Below are positions 41,590-49,694 of a stretch of DNA of 64,000 bases, in pieces (position 1 is the stretch's first letter; each line of letters opens with the position of its first letter). Both the position numbers and the translations under genes were made by a program. Source of the stretch: Myxococcus landrumus (GTDB lineage: Bacteria; Myxococcota; Myxococcia; Myxococcales; Myxococcaceae). The notes below the pieces were generated by a model, which saw only the letters and a program-made list of their open reading frames with translations, was not told the origin of the DNA and searched no databases. The stretch spans positions 9,540,501-9,604,500 of the forward strand of contig NZ_CP071091.1 in NCBI RefSeq assembly GCF_017301635.1, written 5' to 3'.

Positions 41590-42342
41590 ATGTCCTCCGA
41601 CACAAAACAACCGCTCCGTTACAAGCGCATTCTTCTCAAGCTCTCGGGCGAAGCCCTGATGGGGGAAGGGAAGTACGGCATCCATCCGCCCACGCTGAGC
41701 GGCATCGCCGATGAGGTCATCGAGTTGGCCCAGGCGGGCGTCGAGGTGGCCCTCGTCATTGGTGGAGGCAACATCTTCCGCGGCGTCGCCGGGGCGACGG
41801 AGGGGATGGACCGGGCCAGCGCCGACTACATGGGCATGCTGGCCACGTGCATCAACTCCATGGCCATGCAGGACGCGCTGGAGAAGAAGGGCCTGCACAC
41901 GCGCGTGCTGTCCGCCATCAAGATGGAGCAGATCGCCGAGCCCTACATCCGCCGGCGCGCGGTGCGCCACCTGGAGAAGGGCCGCGTGGTGATTTTCGCC
42001 GCGGGCACCGGCAACCCGTACTTCACCACCGACACGGCCGCGTCGCTGCGCGCCATGGAAATCAACGCCGAGGTCATCCTCAAGGCGACGAAGGTGGACG
42101 GCATCTACAACGCGGACCCGAAGAAAGAGCCGACGGCGCGCCGCTACCGCTCGCTGACGTACATGGACGTGTTGAAGCAGAACCTCAATGTGATGGACTC
42201 CACGGCCATCTCACTGTGCATGGACAACAAGCTGCCCATCATCGTCTTCGACCTCACCGTGCAGGGGAACATCCGGCGCGCGGTGTTGGGCAATGGCGAG
42301 ATTGGTACCGTCGTGGGTGGCAACGAGACGGCGTGGGCCTGA
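41590..42342 (+). CDS. pyrH: UMP kinase
   Basis: A 250-residue hexameric amino-acid-kinase-fold enzyme that phosphorylates UMP to UDP for RNA and envelope precursor synthesis. Motifs: RILLKLSGEALMG (about 11-23), VIGGGNIFRG, MDRASADYMGMLAT, and the GTGNPYFTTDTAA phosphate-binding segment with LKATKVDGIYNADP. Length is slightly above the usual 240 because of an N-terminal polar stretch (MSSDTKQPLR). The ATG at 41590 follows GGGGATAGAAG. frr starts 43 bases downstream. Confidence 0.96.
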   Translation: MSSDTKQPLRYKRILLKLSGEALMGEGKYGIHPPTLSGIADEVIELAQAGVEVALVIGGGNIFRGVAGATEGMDRASADYMGMLATCINSMAMQDALEKKGLHTRVLSAIKMEQIAEPYIRRRAVRHLEKGRVVIFAAGTGNPYFTTDTAASLRAMEINAEVILKATKVDGIYNADPKKEPTARRYRSLTYMDVLKQNLNVMDSTAISLCMDNKLPIIVFDLTVQGNIRRAVLGNGEIGTVVGGNETAWA

Positions 42343-42385
42343 CCTCGCGAATGCACCCGGACTCGCGTTCAAGGAGAACTCGACT

Positions 42386-42943
42386 ATGAGCGGAGATGTC
42401 GTCGTTGAACTGAAGGGCCGCATTACGAAGACCATCGAGGACCTCAAGCGGGAGCTGAGCAAGGTGCGCACCGGTCGCGCCAGCACGGCCATCCTCGACA
42501 ACATCCGCGTGGACTACTACGGCACGCCCACGCCGCTGTCGGGTGTGGCCAGCGTCAACGCCCCCGAACCCCGGCTCATCATCATCAAGCCGTGGGAGAA
42601 GAGCATCCTGAAGGAAATCGAGAAGGCCCTGCGCGAGGCCAACCTCGGCATCAACCCGATGAATGACGGGGAGATGATTCGCCTGCCCTTCCCGCCGCTC
42701 ACCGAGGAGCGCCGCAAGGACATCGTCAAGCAGGTGAAGGCGAAGGGCGAGGAGCACAAGGTCGCCATCCGCAACATCCGCCGCGACGCCAACGAGTCGG
42801 TGAAGGCGCAGCTGAAGGACAAGAAGATCACCGAGGACGACGAGAAGCGCATCTCCGAGAAGGTCCAGAAGGAGACGGACGCGGGCGTCGCCGAGGTCGA
42901 CAAGGTCATCGTCGCGAAGGAGAAAGAGGTCATGTCGGTCTGA
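42386..42943 (+). CDS. frr: Ribosome recycling factor
   Basis: A 185-residue tRNA-mimic that splits post-termination ribosomes with EF-G. The three-helix bundle motif is LKRELSKVRTGRAST, followed by the domain II hinge VDYYGTPTPLSGVASV and the C-terminal EDDEKRISEKVQKETD. Length is standard. The ATG at 42386 follows AAGGAG. The stop overlaps the next start by one base (TGATG), so a receiver/GGDEF-derived gene is co-translated with it. Confidence 0.97.
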   Translation: MSGDVVVELKGRITKTIEDLKRELSKVRTGRASTAILDNIRVDYYGTPTPLSGVASVNAPEPRLIIIKPWEKSILKEIEKALREANLGINPMNDGEMIRLPFPPLTEERRKDIVKQVKAKGEEHKVAIRNIRRDANESVKAQLKDKKITEDDEKRISEKVQKETDAGVAEVDKVIVAKEKEVMSV

Positions 42944-43905
42944 TGGCCTTCGTGCTCCTGGCCGAGCCCGCCGCCTCCGTGGCGGGCGTGCTGCGCCGGT
43001 ACCTGGAAGGTGCCGGCCACGAGGTGACGTCGGTCGCCAGCGCCGAAGAGGCGCTGCGCGCCGCGCGTGAGCGTCCCCCTGCCGTCGTGCTGGCCGCGGG
43101 GACAGGAGCACTGGATGGAGAGGCGCTGTGCCGGAGCCTGCGCTCGCAGGGGCTCCAGGTGCCGGTGCTGTTGATGTACTCGCCCGACGAGGAGCACGCG
43201 GAGGAGCGTGCCTCCCAGGCGGGGGCGGAGGGGGGACTGGTGGGGCCGCTCAAGCGCGCCACCGTCCTCACCTGTGTCTCGCTGCTCATCCAGCGTGACG
43301 AGGCCCGTCGCGCCCACGTGGCGGCGCCGCGGGGGCCCTCGCAGCCCCAGACGCCGGTGCCCGTGGCCCGGCCGGAGCCCGCGTCGACGAGCACGTCCGC
43401 GGACTTCGAGTTCCTCAAGCGCTTGATGCTGATGGAGGTGAAGCGCAGCCGCCGCTATCGCTACCCCATCGCCTTGTTGATGGTGGAGCTGGACCGGTTC
43501 GCGGAGCGCTCCTCGGCCCTGGTGCCAGCCGCGCGCAAGGGCGCGTTGGCGGAGGTGCTGGGAGTCCTCGTGGAGGGGGTGCGCGACATCGACGTGGCGG
43601 TGCCCTTCGCGGACAGCCGCTTCGTCGTCTTCCTGCCGCACACGCCTCGCTCAGGGGCGCGCATCGTGGCGGAGCGCCTGCGGGAGAAGCTCAAGTCCGT
43701 GGCGGGCTTGCCCTCGGGGACGGCCTCCGTGGGCGTCGCGGTGTCAGAGCCTCCCGCGGCTCGCAAGGACGCGGCGCCCGGGGCCCCAGGACAGGCGGTC
43801 AGCTTCGGTGGCCTGCTCAAGGACGCGGGCGATGCGCTGCGGCGCGCGCAGGCGGCGGGCGGTGACTGGGTGGAAGTGGCCAGCGATGCCGGCCGGCCCG
43901 GCTAA
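42943..43905 (+). CDS. Degenerate receiver plus degenerate GGDEF protein
   Basis: A 320-residue soluble protein. Residues 1-115 follow the CheY fold (VLLAEPAASVAGVLRRYLEGAGHEV), but the phosphoacceptor position reads VVLAAGTG (48-55) with no Asp. A Pro-rich linker (about 125-150) leads to a GGDEF-like domain (about 155-310). It keeps hydrophobic strands (YPIALLMVELDRF, FVVFLPHTPRSGARIVAERLRE) but has Ala-Asp-Ser-Arg-Phe at 223-227 in place of GGDEF. Neither phosphorylation nor cyclase activity is expected. It is translationally coupled to frr, an unusual partner. Its 3' end meets the convergent cyaY gene with a 4-base overlap. Confidence 0.7.
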   Translation: MAFVLLAEPAASVAGVLRRYLEGAGHEVTSVASAEEALRAARERPPAVVLAAGTGALDGEALCRSLRSQGLQVPVLLMYSPDEEHAEERASQAGAEGGLVGPLKRATVLTCVSLLIQRDEARRAHVAAPRGPSQPQTPVPVARPEPASTSTSADFEFLKRLMLMEVKRSRRYRYPIALLMVELDRFAERSSALVPAARKGALAEVLGVLVEGVRDIDVAVPFADSRFVVFLPHTPRSGARIVAERLREKLKSVAGLPSGTASVGVAVSEPPAARKDAAPGAPGQAVSFGGLLKDAGDALRRAQAAGGDWVEVASDAGRPG

Positions 43906-44234
43906 GACGGGTAGATGAAGTCCACGTCGCTGATGTCGTGGACCACGCTGGCGACGAAGTGGAAGAGCTCCAGGCCCCGGCCCTTGTCGTCGCGCCAGGT
44001 GCCGCTGCCTTCGTCGTAGCTGAAGTGGATGCCCTGGCCTCGGCCGGCCACCCAGATCTGCTTCACGGCGCGCTGGGTGTTGACGATGCACTTCTCCCGG
44101 GAGCGGGCGGTGAGGGTGAGCATGTCACCCGTGCTCTCCGCCTCCAGGATGTCCGGGTCGATGGCGTCCGCGGCGGAGAGCATCCGCTTGAAGACGGCGG
44201 CGACGAGCTGGTTGTAGCGGGCTTCGTCCATCAT
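43902..44234 (-). CDS. cyaY: Frataxin-like iron donor protein CyaY
   Basis: A 110-residue protein with the frataxin fold pattern: an acidic first helix (about 1-35, ending DAIDPDILEAES), then strands including MLTLTAR, CIVNTQRAVKQIWVA, and GIHFSYDEGSGTWRDDKG. It closes with a second helix (LELFHFVASVVHD). The QxWxA-type strand and length match CyaY (106 in E. coli), which modulates iron delivery to IscS during Fe-S cluster assembly. The ATG at 44234 was chosen over an upstream TTG because it gives the family length. It follows sixA by 13 bases, so the two are co-transcribed. Confidence 0.8.
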   Translation of the reverse strand: MMDEARYNQLVAAVFKRMLSAADAIDPDILEAESTGDMLTLTARSREKCIVNTQRAVKQIWVAGRGQGIHFSYDEGSGTWRDDKGRGLELFHFVASVVHDISDVDFIYPS

Positions 44235-44247
44235 GGCCGCACGGGCC

Positions 44248-44742
44248 TCACTGGATGACGTCAAGCACCTGCTGGTTCGGGGCCGCGTAGAACAGGAACT
44301 TGTAGTGCGGCGCCTCGCCCTCGGTGCGCTCCAGGGCGATGACGGTGCCCGGGTTGACGGGCTTCGGGAAGGACTGCATCCCGAGCAGGTGCGCCGCCAG
44401 GGCGCCCATGGTGGGCTGGTGGCCGACCAGGACCAGGTTCTCGTCCGCGTGCTCGCTCAGCACCGAATCCACCGTCCCCACCGGCACATCCGGCAACAGG
44501 CTGCGGTGCGCCCGGAGCAGACCCTCGTGCTTCGCCACGAAGGACAGCAGCTGCGCTGTCTGCACCGTGCGAACCAGCGGGCTGGTCAGGATGAGGCCGA
44601 GGGGGCCCATACGCTCGGAAAGCGCTGCGAAGTGCGCGGCCATGTTTGCCCGAGCTTTCGCCGTGAGCGCGCGCGCTTCGTCGCCAAGACCCTCCGGGAT
44701 CTCCGCGTCCGCGTCGCCATGCCTAACCAGGAAAATCCTCAA
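44248..44742 (-). CDS. sixA: Phosphohistidine phosphatase SixA-type
   Basis: A 164-residue histidine-phosphatase-superfamily protein. The phospho-acceptor RHG is at the very start (LVRHGDADAE, about 6-15), an Arg pocket lies in TSPLVRTVQTAQ, and the second catalytic His is in VLVGHQPTMGALA. SixA removes phosphate from His of HPt domains and the nitrogen PTS. The TTG at 44742 has a very good ribosome site (GGAGG 4 bases upstream) and puts RHG at the standard distance; a GTG-type start 60 bases upstream is unlikely. It heads a two-gene unit with cyaY. Confidence 0.85.
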   Translation of the reverse strand: MRIFLVRHGDADAEIPEGLGDEARALTAKARANMAAHFAALSERMGPLGLILTSPLVRTVQTAQLLSFVAKHEGLLRAHRSLLPDVPVGTVDSVLSEHADENLVLVGHQPTMGALAAHLLGMQSFPKPVNPGTVIALERTEGEAPHYKFLFYAAPNQQVLDVIQ

Positions 44743-44817
44743 AGTCCCTCCACCAGTGCGACAGGACCGCGGTTCGTACACGACCGCAGCCGGGTCGGTC
44801 AAAGGTAATGCGGCGAT

Positions 44818-44835
44818 TGTTCAGTGGCCTGAACA
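44818..44835. promoter_or_regulatory. Perfect dyad in the sixA/lipoprotein divergent region
   Basis: TGTTCAG (44818-44824), TGGC, CTGAACA (44829-44835): a 7-bp perfect inverted repeat, 76 bases upstream of sixA and 103 bases upstream of the lipoprotein gene. A shared operator is plausible. Confidence 0.4.
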
Positions 44836-44937
44836 GCCGCAGCGTGACAGACAGGACGCAGACCGCCCTCCTCCACACGCGTCCGCGCAGCATATACGCG
44901 GGGACTGACGGGCCGTCTCTCTCTGGAAGGAGTCAAA

Positions 44938-45606
44938 ATGCGCAAGGCGTTGTGGGTCCTGGCGGGGCTGCTGGCCTTCTCGGGCTGTAAGAAGGATGGG
45001 GCCACGGGTAGCGAGGTACCCGGGGTGGTGGATGCGGGCCCCGCTGCCCTGGCGGCCGAGGAAGCGGCCGCGGCCGGGCCCTATGTGGTGACGCCAGAGA
45101 AGCTGACGGCCTACGTGGCATACCAGCGGAAGATGCTGGAGGTGTACGGCTCGCAGGTGAAGGGGCTGCAGGGGCTGGGGGCGCTGGTGGATGCGGGCAC
45201 GTCGGAGGCCATGGCGGAGCTGCGCGCGGGCCTGAAGGTGGTGGAGGCGAAGGCCAAGGCGGAGGCGGAGGCGCGCGCCGAGGCCGGGCTGAGCGTGGCC
45301 GACGTCAACGGCATCGCGGAGGTCGTCACGGCGGTCATCGGCCAGCGGCAGCTGGGACGTACGCTCCAGTACGAGGAGGAGCTCCACAAGCTGGAGCAGC
45401 TCCAGGAGAAGCTGCCCCCCGAGCAGCGCACGGAGCTGGCGGCGCAGGTCGCGTCCATGCGCGCGCAGGTGGAGTCGTTCCAGAAGCTGGCGGACGTGCG
45501 CCGCCAGTTCGGCGACGCCAGCGTGGACGTGGTCCTCACTCGCGAGGAGGACCTGATGAAGAACTACCAGGAGATGATTCGAGTCTTCACCGGCACGCGC
45601 CGGTGA
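44938..45606 (+). CDS. Lipoprotein with helical/coiled-coil body
   Basis: A 222-residue exported lipoprotein: lipobox LAFSGC with Cys at 17, then an Asp/Gly-rich linker. A mostly helical remainder is rich in Ala, Glu and Lys (about 75-200, KAKAEAEARAEA and KLEQLQEKLPPEQ). No catalytic motif is visible; family unknown to me. The ATG follows GGAAGGAG. It converges on the Nfn-like fusion gene with 27 bases between stops. Confidence 0.75.
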   Translation: MRKALWVLAGLLAFSGCKKDGATGSEVPGVVDAGPAALAAEEAAAAGPYVVTPEKLTAYVAYQRKMLEVYGSQVKGLQGLGALVDAGTSEAMAELRAGLKVVEAKAKAEAEARAEAGLSVADVNGIAEVVTAVIGQRQLGRTLQYEEELHKLEQLQEKLPPEQRTELAAQVASMRAQVESFQKLADVRRQFGDASVDVVLTREEDLMKNYQEMIRVFTGTRR

Positions 45607-45633
45607 AGACCTGTCCTGTGGGGAGGCGCCGCC

Positions 45634-48600
45634 TCAGACGCGCTTGAGGTGGGGCGCCTTCTTGAGCAGCTGCGCCAGGAAGAGGTCGGCGACCTTCTCC
45701 ATGACGGTGTTGCCGCGCAGCCGCTGGTTGAGGTTGACGAAGTCGACCTGGTCCAGCCGCTGGTCCTGGTTGTAGCAGGAGAAGACCCACGTCTCCTTGC
45801 CCGTGCGCGGGTCCACGTGCCGCTGGAGGCACTGGGCGCAGATCTCCTTCATCATGCACTGCATCGGCGAGTTGATGGAGCCGATGGCCTCGTGGTCCGG
45901 CTTCAGGTGCGGCTGGAGCACGCCGTGCCGGGCCTCGGCCACCGCGCGCATCATCCGGTCCGAGCCGATGGCGATGATGCGGTCCACCTCGGACAGCTTG
46001 ATGAGCGCCGGAGCACTCAGCTTGCCCTCGGCGTAGGACAGCATGGCCTGCACCACGTTGCCCCGGAAGGCGGAGTCCTGCGGGCGCCGGGGCTCGATGG
46101 TGTCCCCTGAGTCCACCGACCAGACAATCTGGTCCGTGCCAGCCTCGATTTCGTCCTGCTTGAAGGAGTCCGACTTGAGGCGGTAGCCGGCGAAGTAGAC
46201 GACGCGGCAGCCCGCGGCCTTGAGCGAGCGGGCGATGGAGAACAGCACCGCGTTGCCCAGGCCACCACCCACGAGCGCCACCGTCTCGTTGTGGCCAATC
46301 TCCGTGGGAGCGCCCGTGGGGCCCATCAGCACCACGCTCTCACCCGGCTTCAGCGCCGAGCACAGGCGCGACGAGGAGCCCATCTCCAGGACGATGGTGC
46401 CCATCAGTCCCTGCTCCTTGTCCACCCAGGCACCCGTGAGGGCCAGGCCCTCCATCGTCAGGCGCATGCCGTCGACGATGGGCGCGTTCCGCTCGAAGTT
46501 CTGGAGCCGGTAGAACTGGCCGGGCTGGAAGTGGCTGGCCGCGAAGGGCGCCTTCACCACCACCTCGACAATCGTCGGGGTGAGGCGCTTGACGGACACC
46601 ACCGTGGCGTTGAACGCGGCGTCCAGCTTCGCGAAGTGCGCGGCGCGAAGCTCCTCACGCCGAGCCTGCGCCACCTCGTCGTCGAAGTCGAGCGAGGCCA
46701 CTTCCTTGGCATACAGCCGCGCCACCTCCGAGTAGCCATCCTTCGCGCTGGCCATGGCCTTCACCACGTTGCCCGCGTAGGTGGGGTGGTTGTCGCCGTA
46801 GAAGGAGATGAAGCGGCCGTCCTTCGCGTACGAGGTGAAGAAGCCCACCTTCGAGTCCAGGTCCTCGCTGGCCTCCACGGGCTCGAGCTGGAAGCCACCC
46901 TCGGACTCCACCAGGGAGTAGCCCTGGAAGTAGTCGCCGGCCTCGTCGAGCTTGAAGGTGCCCGGGTACTCGCGCTCGTACGTGACGTTGGGCGAGGTGC
47001 CCGCGGCCACGCACACCGTGCGCGCCGGCAACTCGAAGAACTGGCCGCTGCCCTTGAGCTTGCCGTCCACCGTCACCATGCGCTCGAAGCGCAGCGCGCG
47101 CACCGCGCCGGTCGCGTCCGGCAGGGCCTCCACGGGGCTCATCCGCTCGATGAAGCGGATGCCTTCCTCCAGCGCCTTGGAGACCTCCTCGTGGTTGAGG
47201 CGGTAGGCGGGAGACTCGGTGAGGCTGCGGCGGTAGGCCAGGCTGACGCCGCCCCACGCGCGCACCAGCTTGATGAAGTCTGGCGTGCGGCCTTCTTCCT
47301 TCGCCTTCGCGCGCTCGGTGCGCACGGCGCGGCCATGCTCCAGGAACGTCTGGTAGGTGGCGCGCTCCTCGGCGTCCAGCTTCGCGAGGATGGCGTCCTC
47401 ACCCAGCTCCGCGGCGAGCCGCTCATGGCGCTCGATGGCCTTCTCCACCTGCACCGGGTAGTAGGCCATCAGCTCCGTGGCGGTGTCGATGCCGGTGAGG
47501 CCGCCGCCGATGACGATGGCGGGCAGCTGCACCTGGAGGTTGGCGAGCGAGTCCTTCTTGAAGGCGCCGGTGAGCTGCAGCGCCATGAGGAAGTCGCTGG
47601 CCTTGCGGATGCCCCGGATGAGGTTGTTCTTCATCCCGATGATGGTGGGGCGCCCGGCGCCAGCGGCGATGGCGATGTGGTCGAAGCCCAGCTCCCACGC
47701 GTCCTCGATGGTGAGCGTTCCACCGAAGCGTACGCCGCCGTGGATGCGGAAGCCGTCGCGCCGCGCCAGCGTCAGGTGGATGAGGGTGAGGAAGTTCTTG
47801 TCCCAGCGCACGGTGATTCCGTACTCGGACACGCCACCGAAGCCCTCCAGCACGCGCTCATCCAGCTCGCGCGTCAGTGTGCGCCAGTTGTGGATGGGCT
47901 TGAGCGCATGGCCGTTGCGGCCCACGAGCTCATCGGCGAACGGCTCGATTTTCAGGCCGTCCATGCCGGTGACGCCAAAGCCCTCGTTGAGCAGGTAGTG
48001 CGACAGCGTGTAGCCGGCGGGGCCCAGGCCCACGACGAGCACGTTGCGGCCCACGTAGGGCAGGGCGTAGGGGCGGCGGATGTTGAGCGGGTTCCAGCGC
48101 GTGAGCAGCCCGTAGATTTCGAAGCCCCACGGCAGGTCCAGCACGTCCGTCAACGCGGCCGTCTCCGCCAGCGGGATGTTCACCGGCTCCTGCTTCTGGA
48201 AGATGCAGGCCTTCATGCAGTCGTTGCAGATGCGGTGGCCGGTGCCCGGGCACATCGGGTTGTCCAGCGTCACCATGATGAGCGACGCCAGCGAGTTGCC
48301 CTCGCGCTTGAGCAGGTGGGCTTCCGAGATGCGCTCATCGAGCGGACAGCCCGTGAGGGGGATGCCCAGCGGGTTCTTCTTGTAGCTATGGCCCTCGGCG
48401 ACCTTGTCCTTCGCGGGGAAGCCCGTGGAGCAGGAGTCCTTCTCGCGCTCGTGGCAGAGCACGCAATAGTCCACCTCGTTCATCACGTCGCGCGCGGTGC
48501 CCCGGCGGTCGGTGAGCTTGAAGCCGTCGCGGTGGCGCAGGTGGTGCTCCAGGCCCTCGGTGGCCTCGGGGAGCTCCGCGTCCGGGCGCTGCAGCTGCAC

Positions 48601-49413
48601 CAGCTGGTCGAACACCAGAGGCTTGGGCACGCGGTGCGTGGGCCAGTGGTGGAACTGGTCCTTCGTCTCCGGGTGCAGCGCGCGGGCGTACGTCCACCGG
48701 TCCGCCAGCGACAGCAGCGCGCGGACGGACTGGAGCTCCGCGGCGTCGTCGCCGTGGGTGACCAGGCTCGAGCCGAACGCGTCGCGTCCCTCGGGCGTCT
48801 CCACCAGCGCGGCGCGCAGCGCGGTCCACCGGGCGCGCAGGGCGTCCGCCTTCGCCTGCTCCTCCGCGGGCAGGTTGCCGGAGAACAGGCGCTCCAGCTC
48901 CATGAGGCTGAGCACCGACTCGGCGAGGCCCCGCTCGAAGTCTCCCGCGGAGAGCGCCTCGGGGAAGCCCAACTGGAGCATCAGCCGCATGCGGGCATCC
49001 AGCGAGGGGAACTCGGAGAGCGCGGGCCGGTCGGCGGCGCCCTTCTTGAAAACGCGGCGGGTGATGAACTCGCGCTTGAAGTTGAAGAGGGGCAGCTCCC
49101 CCTTCAGGTTCCCCATCAACTGCTCGTGCTCCTGCTCGATGCGGAAGAGCCGGGCGACGAAGCGCGACACATGCCGGGCCACGCGCACCAGCAGGTCCGA
49201 TTCGGCGGGGCCGGTGAGGCCCTGGCCTCCCGCCTGGCGGTAGGCGTCGAAGGCCTTGAACAGCTCGGGGTCATCCTCGGCGAGACGCGCGTCGAAGCTC
49301 TGGGCCAGCCGGCGCAGGCCGCGCGGGCGGTACAGGTCCTCGAAGGTGAATCCCGGCATGCCCAGTTGGAGGGAAGGGCCAGGGTCAGAGGGCAGGTTGG
49401 TCAAGGCGCGCAT
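45634..49413 (-). CDS. NfnAB-like flavin/iron-sulfur oxidoreductase fusion
   Basis: A 1259-residue cytoplasmic protein. Residues 1-310 are a helical region I do not recognise. A cysteine-rich module (Cys317, 320, 328, 356, 388, 396, 399, 403) resembles the 4Fe-4S pair of glutamate-synthase small subunits. A GltD-type FAD/NAD(P) domain starts VVGLGPAG (about 460) with a second dinucleotide loop VIGGGLTGIDTA (about 650). The C-terminal 300 residues form an FNR/PyrK-type module: flavin site FQPGQFYRLQNF, VALVGGGLGNAV, and a terminal Cys-x5-Cys-x2-Cys-x17-Cys cluster. The module order matches the large and small subunits of NfnAB (NADH-dependent ferredoxin:NADP oxidoreductase) in one chain. Its acceptors are unknown. 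Confidence 0.75.
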   Translation of the reverse strand: MRALTNLPSDPGPSLQLGMPGFTFEDLYRPRGLRRLAQSFDARLAEDDPELFKAFDAYRQAGGQGLTGPAESDLLVRVARHVSRFVARLFRIEQEHEQLMGNLKGELPLFNFKREFITRRVFKKGAADRPALSEFPSLDARMRLMLQLGFPEALSAGDFERGLAESVLSLMELERLFSGNLPAEEQAKADALRARWTALRAALVETPEGRDAFGSSLVTHGDDAAELQSVRALLSLADRWTYARALHPETKDQFHHWPTHRVPKPLVFDQLVQLQRPDAELPEATEGLEHHLRHRDGFKLTDRRGTARDVMNEVDYCVLCHEREKDSCSTGFPAKDKVAEGHSYKKNPLGIPLTGCPLDERISEAHLLKREGNSLASLIMVTLDNPMCPGTGHRICNDCMKACIFQKQEPVNIPLAETAALTDVLDLPWGFEIYGLLTRWNPLNIRRPYALPYVGRNVLVVGLGPAGYTLSHYLLNEGFGVTGMDGLKIEPFADELVGRNGHALKPIHNWRTLTRELDERVLEGFGGVSEYGITVRWDKNFLTLIHLTLARRDGFRIHGGVRFGGTLTIEDAWELGFDHIAIAAGAGRPTIIGMKNNLIRGIRKASDFLMALQLTGAFKKDSLANLQVQLPAIVIGGGLTGIDTATELMAYYPVQVEKAIERHERLAAELGEDAILAKLDAEERATYQTFLEHGRAVRTERAKAKEEGRTPDFIKLVRAWGGVSLAYRRSLTESPAYRLNHEEVSKALEEGIRFIERMSPVEALPDATGAVRALRFERMVTVDGKLKGSGQFFELPARTVCVAAGTSPNVTYEREYPGTFKLDEAGDYFQGYSLVESEGGFQLEPVEASEDLDSKVGFFTSYAKDGRFISFYGDNHPTYAGNVVKAMASAKDGYSEVARLYAKEVASLDFDDEVAQARREELRAAHFAKLDAAFNATVVSVKRLTPTIVEVVVKAPFAASHFQPGQFYRLQNFERNAPIVDGMRLTMEGLALTGAWVDKEQGLMGTIVLEMGSSSRLCSALKPGESVVLMGPTGAPTEIGHNETVALVGGGLGNAVLFSIARSLKAAGCRVVYFAGYRLKSDSFKQDEIEAGTDQIVWSVDSGDTIEPRRPQDSAFRGNVVQAMLSYAEGKLSAPALIKLSEVDRIIAIGSDRMMRAVAEARHGVLQPHLKPDHEAIGSINSPMQCMMKEICAQCLQRHVDPRTGKETWVFSCYNQDQRLDQVDFVNLNQRLRGNTVMEKVADLFLAQLLKKAPHLKRV

Positions 49414-49694
49414 AGGAGTGAAGCAAAGATGTAGGAGGAACCTGGGGCAACGGCTCGCGAAAGGGGCCTATTTCGCGGCGAGTCGGCTGGAATGCAAGCG
49501 GCCTCGCGGGCAACTCGTGAGCCAAGGAAATGGGAACGAATGGCTCCGGTCCCAGGATGGACGCCCATTCTCGCTGCTCCTGGCGCATCGCGCCATCGGT
49601 TGAGGAGCCCCCCCTGGGGCGGCTACGGTGCGCCCGCCAGGCGGGACGGGGCCTGCCGCCCCTCCTGGGTGGCCCTCCCGACTCTCCCTTGCCT

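Noticed and set aside
44818..44835. An M. xanthus-type LexA box
   Set aside because: Contains GTTCAG, but the ten bases upstream in either orientation do not fit the remembered consensus.
46291..49434. A 1047-codon plus-strand frame opposite the Nfn-like gene
   Set aside because: Typical high-GC shadow; the minus strand has recognisable domains and cysteine clusters.
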